Part shown: in pieces, positions 1 through 5,080 of the stretch
Numbering within the stretch: the stretch's first letter is position 1
Layout: every line of letters starts with the position of its first letter
Assembly: GCA_002407725.1 (NCBI GenBank)
Contig: DHOD01000055.1
Coordinates: 9,683 to 14,762 of the forward strand
Direction: 5' to 3'
Origin: Christensenella sp. UBA5399
GTDB taxonomy: Bacteria; Bacillota; Clostridia; Christensenellales; Christensenellaceae
Length of the DNA: 5,080 bases
Translations under genes and position numbers: made by a program
The notes under the pieces: model-generated
What the model was told of the DNA's origin: nothing
The model's input: only the letters and a program-made list of their open reading frames with translations
The model's database searches: none

Positions 1-366
1 GCACCACCATTCCAGCCTGCCGCAGCCGCGCTCCACCGTGATGGCCGCCAGCTTTTGCAGCAGGCGCTTGCCGTATCCTTTTCCCCGGTGCGCCGGCCGG
101 ACATACAAGTCCTCCAGGTAAATGCCCGCCCTGCCCAAAAAGGTTGAAAAATTGTGAAAAAACAACGCAAACCCGACAGGCTCGCCGTTCTCTTCCCCAA
201 TCAGCACCTCCGCCTTTTTCTTCACAAAAATCCACTCACGCAGCAGCGCCTCTGTCGCCACAACCTCATGAAGCAAATTTTCATATTCCGCCAATTCCCT
301 GACAAATCCAAGAATAGCAGGGACGTCGCCCTCGTCTGCAAACCGGATTTCAAAATTATTCTCCAT
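1..366 (-). CDS. GNAT family N-acetyltransferase, diamine/spermidine-acetyltransferase-like (3' end cut by window)
   Basis: This frame stays open for 122 codons from an ATG at 366 to the window edge, so the C-terminus is missing. The protein begins MENNFEIRFADEGDVPAILG, the usual first strand and helix of a GNAT fold. It carries YLEDLYVRPAHRGKGYGK at about residues 83-100. That segment holds the acetyl-CoA pyrophosphate-binding motif R-x-x-G-x-G (R94, G97, G99) after the beta-4 strand. The LEDLYV strand, the upstream HNFSTFLG segment (71-78) and the final GCGRLEWWC (114-122) are the pattern of the spermidine/spermine (diamine) acetyltransferase branch. Family members transfer acetyl from acetyl-CoA to a primary amine in the cytosol; the actual substrate (polyamine, other amine or amino acid) is not decided by the sequence. 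The start was chosen because homologues begin just before the I-R-F/A strand. There is no convincing Shine-Dalgarno before it (only GGGATAT). The gene is divergent from the T-box/ileS unit. Confidence 0.88.
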   Translation of the reverse strand, partial: MENNFEIRFADEGDVPAILGFVRELAEYENLLHEVVATEALLREWIFVKKKAEVLIGEENGEPVGFALFFHNFSTFLGRAGIYLEDLYVRPAHRGKGYGKRLLQKLAAITVERGCGRLEWWC

Positions 367-373
367 ATATCCC

Positions 374-401
374 AGTATACCATTTTGCACACGCCCCGCA
401 A
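374..401 (-). promoter_or_regulatory. Candidate extended -10 promoter for the acetyltransferase gene
   Basis: Read on the minus strand, TTGCGG (401-396) and TATACT (379-374) are 16 bases apart. The -10 hexamer is preceded by TGG, giving an extended -10 (TGnTATACT, 5 of 6 matches to TATAAT). The -35 is weak. Transcription would start about 6-7 bases downstream, at or next to the ATG at 366, so the mRNA would be leaderless or nearly so, which fits the lack of a Shine-Dalgarno. This is a consensus match only; a promoter further upstream is possible. Confidence 0.35.
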
Positions 402-423
402 CGGTTTCGTTTTAGCGTAATAC

Positions 424-451
424 AAAAAAGCCTTTACAAACAGGCCTTTTT
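424..451 (-). terminator. Terminator-like hairpin on the minus strand, between ileS promoter and acetyltransferase
   Basis: On the minus strand, AAAAAGGCCT (451-442) pairs with AGGCTTTTTT (433-424) around an 8-base loop. This gives 10 pairs with a single G-U wobble and ends in a run of six T. On the plus strand the same position is an A-C mismatch, so the fold favours minus-strand RNA. It could stop antisense transcription leaving the T-box region, or act as an attenuator for a longer acetyltransferase transcript. No gene ends just upstream of it on that strand, so its client is unclear. It overlaps the ileS -35 element. Confidence 0.4.
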
Positions 452-461
452 ACCATACAAT
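433..461 (+). promoter_or_regulatory. Sigma-A-type promoter of the T-box/ileS transcript
   Basis: TTTACA (433-438) and TACAAT (456-461) are separated by exactly 17 bases; each hexamer matches 5 of 6 consensus positions. Transcription is predicted to start near 467-469, a short distance before the first base-paired segment of the T-box leader (485). Position and quality make this the most likely housekeeping promoter for ileS. Confidence 0.75.
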
Positions 462-467
462 GATTGC

Positions 468-698
468 TATATCGTTTTGAATATTGCTGCGAGGTAAGGA
501 CAAACGTCTTTGCAGGTAACCCTTAAGCGAGCCGGTGATGGTGGAAGACCGGCGGCACTGCCGGCATCGATTATCACCTGACTGTGGAAGCGGCGCGTCT
601 GGCCAGCGTAAATGGCTACGAGTGCCTTCCCTTCGGGGAGGAATTCAGGTGGTACCGCGTGCAAAACGTCCTGATGCAATGCATCTGGGCGTTTTTTG
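468..698 (+). promoter_or_regulatory. T-box leader (tRNA-Ile-sensing riboswitch) of ileS
   Basis: The untranslated leader has the diagnostic T-box sequence AGGTGGTACCGCG at 647-659. Within it TGGT (650-653) would pair with the ACCA 3' end of uncharged tRNA, consistent with an A discriminator base. Stem I can close by GCTGC (485-489) with GCGGC (590-594). Its distal part carries AGCGAG followed by the hairpin GCCGGT/ACCGGC (531-536 with 548-553) whose loop begins GATGG, a typical stem I apical arrangement. The specifier is read as ATC at 573-575 followed by A576, an isoleucine codon, which agrees with the downstream ileS. A second small hairpin (GCCA 602-605 with TGGC 613-616) and a UUCG-capped hairpin (626-631 with 636-641) precede the T-box. 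The antiterminator forms by TCAGG (645-649) with CCTGA (670-674) and CGT (658-660) with ACG (666-668), and is mutually exclusive with the terminator at 666-692. Uncharged tRNA-Ile should therefore turn ileS on. The 5' end is inferred from the promoter. Confidence 0.93.
666..698 (+). terminator. T-box-controlled intrinsic terminator
   Basis: Bases 666-677 pair with 681-692 around an AAT loop. The stem has twelve positions, with one T-T mismatch and one G-U pair, and is followed by TTTTTT at 692-697. Its left arm (666-674) contains the segment that pairs with the T-box in the antiterminator, the expected switch geometry. Confidence 0.9.
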
Positions 699-753
699 AT
701 TACTATAGAGTAAATTACAGGTATTCCTTATTAATTATTAATTGGGAACAACC

Positions 754-759
754 GGAGGG
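754..759 (+). promoter_or_regulatory. Ribosome binding site that fixes the ileS start
   Basis: GGAGGG lies nine bases before the ATG at 769. An in-frame TTG at 742 sits upstream of this site, so the site argues for 769 as the real start. Confidence 0.85.
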
Positions 760-768
760 AGATACGGA

Positions 769-3700
769 ATGTACAAAAAGGTTTCAACAGATCTGGATTT
801 TGGCAAGCGCGAGCTGCAGGTGCTGGATTTCTGGGAGAAGAACAACATCTTTAAAAAGAGTATGGATAAAAACAAGGGCGCGGAAGATTTCACATTCTAC
901 GACGGCCCACCCACCGCCAACGGCAAACCACACATCGGCCATATTCTGACGCGCTGCATCAAGGACCTGTTTCCGCGGTATAAGACAATGCAGGGTTACA
1001 ATGTGCTGCGCATCGCGGGGTGGGATACCCATGGCCTGCCTGTCGAGCTGGAGGTGGAAAAAGAGCTGGGGCTGGACGGCAAGGAGCAGATTGAGGAATA
1101 CGGCATCGAGCCTTTTATCCAAAAGTGCAAAGAATCCGTTTGGCGCTATAAAGGCGACTGGGAAAAGATGTCGGAGCGTGTAGGATTTTGGGCCGATATG
1201 GAGCACCCGTACATCACGTATGAAAATTACTATATTGAATCCGTCTGGTGGAGCCTGAAACAGATTTTTGAAAAAGGCCTGCTGTATAAAGGGCACAAGA
1301 TTGTTCCCTATTGCCCGCGTTGCGGCACGGCGCTTTCATCACACGAGGTCGCGCAGGGGTATAAAGATGTCAAGGAAACCTCTATTTTTGTGAAATTCAA
1401 GGTGAAAGGCGAGGACGCGTACTTCCTTGCGTGGACCACGACGCCCTGGACCTTGCCATCCAACGTGGCGCTGTGCGTCAACCCAGATGAGGTATACGTC
1501 AAGGCGGAATCCAAAGACGGCGACGTATACTACTGCGCGCACGCATTGTATGCAACGCTGCTTGGCGAGGATGCGCACATCATTGAAAAGTATACGGGCA
1601 AAGAGCTGGAGTTCAAGGAGTACGAACCGCTGTTCAATTTTGTACAGCCGGACAAAAAATCCTGGTATATCACCTGCGGCAACTATGTCACACTGACGGA
1701 CGGCAGCGGGATTGTGCACATTGCGCCCGCGTTTGGCGAGGACGACTACAACATCGGCCAGCAGTACGACCTGCCTTTTGTGCAGCTTGTGCAGCCGGAC
1801 GGCACGTTTGCCGAAAACACCGACTGGCCGGGCGTTTTTACCAAGGACGCCGACAAGGATATCATCCAGGCCCTCGACAGCAGCGGCCTGCTGTTTGCTA
1901 AAATGGATTACGAGCACAATTACCCGTTTTGCTGGCGCTGCGATACGCCGCTGATCTATTACGCGCGCAAAAGCTGGTTTATCAAGATGACGGCGGTGCG
2001 CGACAACTTGATGGAAAATAACCAGCGGATCAACTGGATCCCGGAGAACGTCAAGGACGGGCGCATGGGCAATTTTTTGGAGAATGTCATCGACTGGGGC
2101 ATCTCACGCGAGCGCTATTGGGGCACGCCGCTGCCCGTGTGGGAATGCGGCTGCGGCCATGTGCACGCCATCGGCTCCATTGACGAACTTCGCCAAATGG
2201 CCGATGTGGATGTACCGGAGGATATTGAGCTGCACAAGCCGTTTATTGATGCAATCACATTGAAATGCCCGCAGTGCGGCGGCAGCATGCAGCGCGTGCC
2301 CGAGGTGATCGACTGCTGGTACGACAGCGGCTCGATGCCGTTTGCCCAGTGGCACTACCCCTTCGAGAATAAAGAAGAATTTGAGAAACATTTTCCGGCG
2401 CATTTTATCAGCGAGGCAGTCGACCAGACGCGCGGCTGGTTTTATACGCTTTCGGCCATTAGTACATTGATTTTCCAGCAGCCCTGTTTTGAAAACTGCA
2501 TTGTATTAGGCCATGTACAGGATAAAGACGGACAGAAGATGAGCAAGCACAAGGGCAATGTCGTCGATCCGTGGTACGCGCTTGACAAGCAGGGCGCGGA
2601 CGCAGTGCGGTGGTACTTCTACGCGGGAAGCTCGCCATGGCTGCCGTCGCGCTATTATGACGATGCGGTCAGCGAATACCAGCGCAAGTTTATGGGTACG
2701 CTGTGGAACACATACGCGTTCTACATCCTGTACGCCGATATCGACGGGTTCGACCCCACGCAGCACAAGCTGGAAGACTGCCAGCTGAGTATTATGGACA
2801 AGTGGGTGCTTTCACGCTTAAACTCTCTGACAGGACAGGTTTGCGCCGATCTGGATACATACAAGATCGTGGAACCCGCCCGCGCAATCAGCGATTTTGT
2901 GGACGAATTGTCCAACTGGTATGTGCGCCGGGGACGCGAGCGCTATTGGGGCAGCGACATGGATGCGGACAAGCAGGCTGCCTACATGACGCTGTACACC
3001 GTGCTGGAGACGACTATTCGCCTGATTGCGCCGTTTGTGCCATTTATTGCGGAATCCATTTACCAGAACCTGGTCAAATCGGTTGACGGTTCTGCGCCCG
3101 AATCGGTGCACCTGTGCGCGTATCCTGTGATGGACCGGGCACGGATCGACAAAGACCTGGAGACAGGCATGGCGGCAACGCAGGAAGTTGTGGCGCTGGG
3201 ACGCGCCTGCCGCAACACTGCCAACATCAAAAACCGCCAGCCGTTGAGCAAAGTATATGTTTCAGGTATCGATCGCCTGGGCGAGGATTATATGGACGTC
3301 ATCAAGGGTGAACTCAATGTGCACGAGGTAGAGCTGGGCGCGGCGGCGGAGCGGTTTATTACCTATAACATAAAGCCGCAACTGCGCACGGTCGGCCCAA
3401 AATACGGCAAGCTGCTGAATGGCATACGCACGCATCTGGCACAGGCCGACGGATCGCAGATCGTCAAGGCGGTAAACGCCGGTGAGGCCTATACGTTTGA
3501 GGTGGACGGCCAGCAGGTCGAACTGATGCTGGAAGATGTACTGGTGGAGCCTGCACAGCTGGAGGGGTATGTTGCCGAGACATCGGGCGACTACGCCGTG
3601 ATACTGGACACCACACTGACGCCCGCGTTGATCGAGGAAGGGTATGTGCGCGAGCTGGTTTCCAAGGTGCAGACGATGCGCAAGGATACCGGGTTTGATG

Positions 3701-3885
3701 TAACGGACAAGATTGACCTATACATATCCGGCGATGCGGAAATTGAAGCTGTGGCAGCGGGCAACAAGGCGCAGATCGCCAGCGAGGTGCTTGCCGTATC
3801 CCTTACCGTGGGCAGCGGGGGAAGCGCCAGCAAGCAGTGGGACATCAATGGGAAAAACGCAGTGATTGGCGTTACCAAAAAATAA
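769..3885 (+). CDS. ileS: Isoleucyl-tRNA synthetase, type 2 (eukaryote-like) IleS
   Basis: The product of 1038 residues is a complete cytosolic class I synthetase that charges tRNA-Ile with isoleucine using ATP. The Rossmann catalytic core carries the HIGH motif (H55-H58 in GPPTANGKPHIGH), GWDTHGLPVELEVEKELG (84-101) and the KMSKS-type loop K590-M-S-K-H594. The CP1 editing domain (roughly 190-400), which hydrolyses Val-tRNA-Ile, shows TTTPWTLPSN (223-232) and HIAPAFGEDDY (317-327) with the conserved aspartate. Cysteine pairs C182/C185 with C388/C391, and C460/C462 with C500/C503, fit the two zinc sites of Thermus-type IleRS. SRERYWG (446-452) and YDSG (518-521) are further core signatures. 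The anticodon-binding domain spans about 670-830, and the C-terminal region contains YNIKPQLRTVGPKYGKLL (866-883). Length, the PTANGxPHIGH wording and this C-terminus place it in the type 2 clade, many members of which tolerate mupirocin, rather than the ~930-residue type 1. The ATG at 769 follows GGAGGG and gives MYKKVSTDLDF. Expression is controlled by the T-box upstream; no truncation or frameshift is visible. Confidence 0.98.
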   Translation: MYKKVSTDLDFGKRELQVLDFWEKNNIFKKSMDKNKGAEDFTFYDGPPTANGKPHIGHILTRCIKDLFPRYKTMQGYNVLRIAGWDTHGLPVELEVEKELGLDGKEQIEEYGIEPFIQKCKESVWRYKGDWEKMSERVGFWADMEHPYITYENYYIESVWWSLKQIFEKGLLYKGHKIVPYCPRCGTALSSHEVAQGYKDVKETSIFVKFKVKGEDAYFLAWTTTPWTLPSNVALCVNPDEVYVKAESKDGDVYYCAHALYATLLGEDAHIIEKYTGKELEFKEYEPLFNFVQPDKKSWYITCGNYVTLTDGSGIVHIAPAFGEDDYNIGQQYDLPFVQLVQPDGTFAENTDWPGVFTKDADKDIIQALDSSGLLFAKMDYEHNYPFCWRCDTPLIYYARKSWFIKMTAVRDNLMENNQRINWIPENVKDGRMGNFLENVIDWGISRERYWGTPLPVWECGCGHVHAIGSIDELRQMADVDVPEDIELHKPFIDAITLKCPQCGGSMQRVPEVIDCWYDSGSMPFAQWHYPFENKEEFEKHFPAHFISEAVDQTRGWFYTLSAISTLIFQQPCFENCIVLGHVQDKDGQKMSKHKGNVVDPWYALDKQGADAVRWYFYAGSSPWLPSRYYDDAVSEYQRKFMGTLWNTYAFYILYADIDGFDPTQHKLEDCQLSIMDKWVLSRLNSLTGQVCADLDTYKIVEPARAISDFVDELSNWYVRRGRERYWGSDMDADKQAAYMTLYTVLETTIRLIAPFVPFIAESIYQNLVKSVDGSAPESVHLCAYPVMDRARIDKDLETGMAATQEVVALGRACRNTANIKNRQPLSKVYVSGIDRLGEDYMDVIKGELNVHEVELGAAAERFITYNIKPQLRTVGPKYGKLLNGIRTHLAQADGSQIVKAVNAGEAYTFEVDGQQVELMLEDVLVEPAQLEGYVAETSGDYAVILDTTLTPALIEEGYVRELVSKVQTMRKDTGFDVTDKIDLYISGDAEIEAVAAGNKAQIASEVLAVSLTVGSGGSASKQWDINGKNAVIGVTKK

Positions 3886-3902
3886 AAGTCTTTCACAAAC
3901 AT

Positions 3903-3940
3903 AAAAACGCACGGTTTTGTTGTTATCACCGTGCGTTTTT
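3903..3940. terminator. Bidirectional intrinsic terminator between ileS and the convergent small ORF
   Basis: A perfect 13-bp inverted repeat pairs AAAAACGCACGGT (3903-3915) with ACCGTGCGTTTTT (3928-3940) around a 12-base loop. A T-run follows the stem on both strands. It begins 17 bases after the ileS stop codon on the plus strand, and lies 12 bases past the stop of the minus-strand small ORF, so it can serve both. Confidence 0.92.
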
Positions 3941-3952
3941 ACGTTTGCCCCA

Positions 3953-4072
3953 TCACTGCGGGGCGGTGGCTTGGTTTTTCCATAGGCCTCCTGTTCGTCT
4001 ACGCCCGTTCCCATCACAAGGAAGGAAGAACGAACCGAACACGACCATCAGCGCATACAAAAATTTTTTCAT
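3953..4072 (-). CDS. Small hypothetical protein with hydrophobic N-terminus (39 aa)
   Basis: The ORF starts at an ATG at 4072 preceded, eight or nine bases away, by a strong ribosome binding site (GGGAGGGAG on the minus strand, 4087-4079). It ends with TGA next to a good terminator, so it has the outer signals of a real gene. The product begins MKKFLYALMVVFGSFFLPCD: two lysines, then about 14 hydrophobic residues and a cysteine, followed by the polar, basic tail GNGRRRTGGLWKNQATAPQ. This could be a short secreted or membrane peptide. FLPC is a poor lipobox because of the proline before the cysteine, so a lipoprotein is doubtful. The frame stays open further upstream to an ATG at 4144, but that start lacks the strong binding site. 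I do not recognise a family. It might instead be the decayed 5' end of a longer gene. Confidence 0.5.
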   Translation of the reverse strand: MKKFLYALMVVFGSFFLPCDGNGRRRTGGLWKNQATAPQ

Positions 4073-4089
4073 GGTGTTCTCCCTCCCAA

Positions 4090-4104
4090 TTCCGTTTAAC
4101 GGAA
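4090..4104. repeat. Operator-like inverted repeat upstream of the small ORF
   Basis: TTCCGTT (4090-4096) and AACGGAA (4098-4104) are perfect inverted copies around one central base. The repeat lies between a consensus Shine-Dalgarno-like AAGGAGG (minus strand, 4111-4105) that has no start codon at the right distance, and the working GGGAGGGAG site of the small ORF. It could be a repressor site in DNA or a short hairpin in the leader RNA. No regulator is identifiable in the window. Confidence 0.4.
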
Positions 4105-4181
4105 CCTCCTTAAAAGTACTATCGTTACTATACACCGTAAACATGAAGGAAAAACTGTAATATTCTTAACATTTGATTAAC

Positions 4182-4216
4182 AAAAAAGACTTTTCATTTT
4201 TTATGAAAAGTCTTTT
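4182..4216 (-). terminator. Intrinsic terminator of the tyrA-wzz operon
   Basis: A perfect 14-bp inverted repeat (4184-4197 with 4203-4216) encloses a five-base loop. On the minus strand the right arm ends in TTTTTT (4187-4182). It begins 16 bases after the stop codon of the chain-length protein, so it closes that transcription unit. Confidence 0.9.
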
Positions 4217-4232
4217 GCCCTGTCGTTTGATT

Positions 4233-4907
4233 TCATCCCACGATTTTAGGAATCTTACCAATCACTGGCGCGCCGATAATTGCCGACACGTCGTCGGCAT
4301 CCTTGATGGTGTCATCCAGCATATAGCGCAGGAAGGCAATGATGAGGCCTGCCACCAGGCCGACCAGCAGGCCGACCGCCGTGTTCATGGTGACGTTGGG
4401 CGAAACGGGGCTTGTGGGCGTGACCGCGTAATCGATCACCTGCACATTGTCCATTTTCATGATGTCCGCAACTTCGTTGCGGAACACATCCACCAATGTG
4501 TTGGCAACCGATTGGGCAAACTGCGGCGACGTATCGGTCACCGATATGCGCAGTATCTCCGTATCGGATTCCGCCGATACGCTGATCATGGCCGCAAGGC
4601 CGGTTGTCCCAATATCCAGCCCCATGCTGTCAATCACCTGGTTGACAACACGGTCCGATTTACAAAGCACCCTGTAAGAGTTGACAAGCTTGGTGCTCAG
4701 GTTATAGTCGTTGATGGTCATGCTGGTCTCGCCGCCGTCTGTCTGGTTTGTCGAGCTCACCAAAACCATCGCGGACGCCCGGTACTGCTTATCCAGCACA
4801 AATGTGGAAATTCCCCAGCCGATTGCGGCCCCGGCAATTGCGAGCAACACAATTATGAGCCCGCTCTTTTTTAAAATTTTTCCCAAATCACGAATCGTTA
4901 TTTCCAT
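4233..4907 (-). CDS. Wzz/CapA (YveK/CpsC-like) polysaccharide chain-length or kinase-modulator protein
   Basis: The 224-residue protein has the standard layout of a Gram-positive polysaccharide co-polymerase. It has a short cytoplasmic N-terminus (MEITIRDLGKILKKSG), a first membrane helix at about 17-38, an extracellular domain (about 40-172), and a second helix at about 176-194. The proline-rich entry TPTSPVSPN (163-171), with P164, P167 and P170, is typical of the Wzz family. The cytoplasmic tail DDTIKDADDVSAIIGAPVIG (198-217) resembles the segment that contacts a BY-type tyrosine kinase in CapA/CpsC proteins. Such proteins control the length or export of capsule, exopolysaccharide or teichoic-type polymers at the membrane. 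The length is normal for the group. The ATG at 4907 shares its A with the TGA of the upstream gene, and a modest GAGGG site (4918-4914) lies inside that gene, so translation is probably coupled. No kinase gene follows; a terminator does. The exact polymer is unknown. Confidence 0.88.
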   Translation of the reverse strand: MEITIRDLGKILKKSGLIIVLLAIAGAAIGWGISTFVLDKQYRASAMVLVSSTNQTDGGETSMTINDYNLSTKLVNSYRVLCKSDRVVNQVIDSMGLDIGTTGLAAMISVSAESDTEILRISVTDTSPQFAQSVANTLVDVFRNEVADIMKMDNVQVIDYAVTPTSPVSPNVTMNTAVGLLVGLVAGLIIAFLRYMLDDTIKDADDVSAIIGAPVIGKIPKIVG

Positions 4908-5080
4908 CAGTGACCCTCAATCTCATTTTTAATATCGTTGCTTTCCTGCAACAGCACCCTGAGCTGCCGCCCGTTCTTTTGCTTGACGGTATCCCTGATC
5001 ACATTCAGGTCTGCAATAAACCTGTCAATCGTCTCGCAAAGATTGTCGGAATTCTCCAGAAAAAGCTCCGCCCAAAGCGT
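4907..5080 (-). CDS. tyrA: Prephenate dehydrogenase, C-terminal 57 residues (5' end outside window)
   Basis: The frame is open from the window edge to a TGA at 4909-4907. The fragment reads TLWAELFLENSDNLCETIDRF and continues through IADLNVIRDTV to end in NDIKNEIEGH. This matches the C-terminal helical (dimerisation) segment of bacterial prephenate dehydrogenase, which characteristically has a W-x-x-x-F-L-x-N-x-x-N/x-L pattern, then I-D-x-F-I, then L-x-x-x-R-D. The enzyme oxidatively decarboxylates prephenate to 4-hydroxyphenylpyruvate with NAD(P)+ in tyrosine synthesis. The catalytic and nucleotide-binding parts lie outside the window, so the assignment rests on this tail alone. The protein ends here without a C-terminal ACT domain, unlike the Bacillus subtilis-type enzyme. 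The stop overlaps the start of the chain-length gene by one base. Confidence 0.75.
   Translation of the reverse strand, partial: TLWAELFLENSDNLCETIDRFIADLNVIRDTVKQKNGRQLRVLLQESNDIKNEIEGH

Noticed and set aside
154..420. Plus-strand open frame of 88 codons at the left end
   Set aside because: It lies antisense to the acetyltransferase, whose motif-bearing frame is clear, and shows no domain of its own.
742..768. In-frame upstream TTG that would add nine residues (MGTTGGRYG) to IleS
   Set aside because: The GGAGGG ribosome binding site lies inside this extension and serves the ATG at 769. The extra residues do not look like an IleRS N-terminus, whereas MYKKVSTDLDF does.
584..949. Plus-strand open frame running from the T-box leader into ileS
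   Set aside because: It crosses structured leader RNA and a terminator, then continues in the wrong frame of ileS.
3718..4017. Minus-strand frame that overlaps the small ORF and continues into ileS
   Set aside because: It would have to be translated through the 13-bp terminator and then antisense to ileS. The small ORF frame that stops before the terminator is far more plausible.
4117..4131. Direct repeat TACTAT-CGT-TACTAT
   Set aside because: Two short A/T-rich copies are easily due to chance. On the minus strand they include -10-like hexamers, but no suitable -35 could be found at 15-18 bases, so no promoter was called.
4173..4874. Plus-strand open frame of 233 codons opposite the chain-length gene
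   Set aside because: It is a long antisense frame caused by codon composition. It lacks a ribosome binding site, runs through a terminator hairpin, and gives a His/Arg-rich sequence with no recognisable family.

Overview
The window looks like chromosomal DNA from a Gram-positive (Firmicutes/Bacillota) bacterium, most likely a moderately GC-rich member of the Clostridia. The evidence is a transcription-attenuating T-box leader, strong GGAGG-type ribosome binding sites, A-tract/U-tract intrinsic terminators, and a CapA/YveK-like polysaccharide chain-length protein typical of Gram-positives. The genus cannot be fixed from the sequence alone.

Layout, left to right. Positions 1-366 (minus strand) hold the first 122 codons of a GNAT acetyltransferase resembling the diamine/spermidine acetyltransferase group; its 3' end lies outside the window. 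Positions 367-768 are a divergent regulatory region. It contains a weak candidate promoter for the acetyltransferase, an attenuator-like hairpin on the minus strand, a near-consensus promoter on the plus strand, and a complete T-box leader with an AUC (isoleucine) specifier and its terminator. Positions 769-3885 encode a complete type 2 (eukaryote-like) isoleucyl-tRNA synthetase, IleS. Uncharged tRNA-Ile should bind the leader, block the terminator and raise synthetase expression.

A perfect 13-bp bidirectional terminator at 3903-3940 separates ileS from the convergent genes on its right. Next come a tiny minus-strand ORF of 39 residues with a very good ribosome binding site and a hydrophobic N-terminus (3953-4072), an operator-like inverted repeat, and a second strong terminator (4182-4216). 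That terminator ends a minus-strand operon. Its last gene encodes a two-TM Wzz/CapA-type chain-length regulator (4233-4907), which overlaps by one base the 3' end of a gene whose product matches the C-terminus of prephenate dehydrogenase (TyrA).

Most of the window is ordinary housekeeping DNA. The points most worth a second look are the tyrA-wzz coupling with no tyrosine kinase gene downstream, the unexplained small ORF with its palindrome, and the overlapping signals between the acetyltransferase and ileS. I found no CRISPR array, insertion sequence, tRNA, rRNA or defence system.
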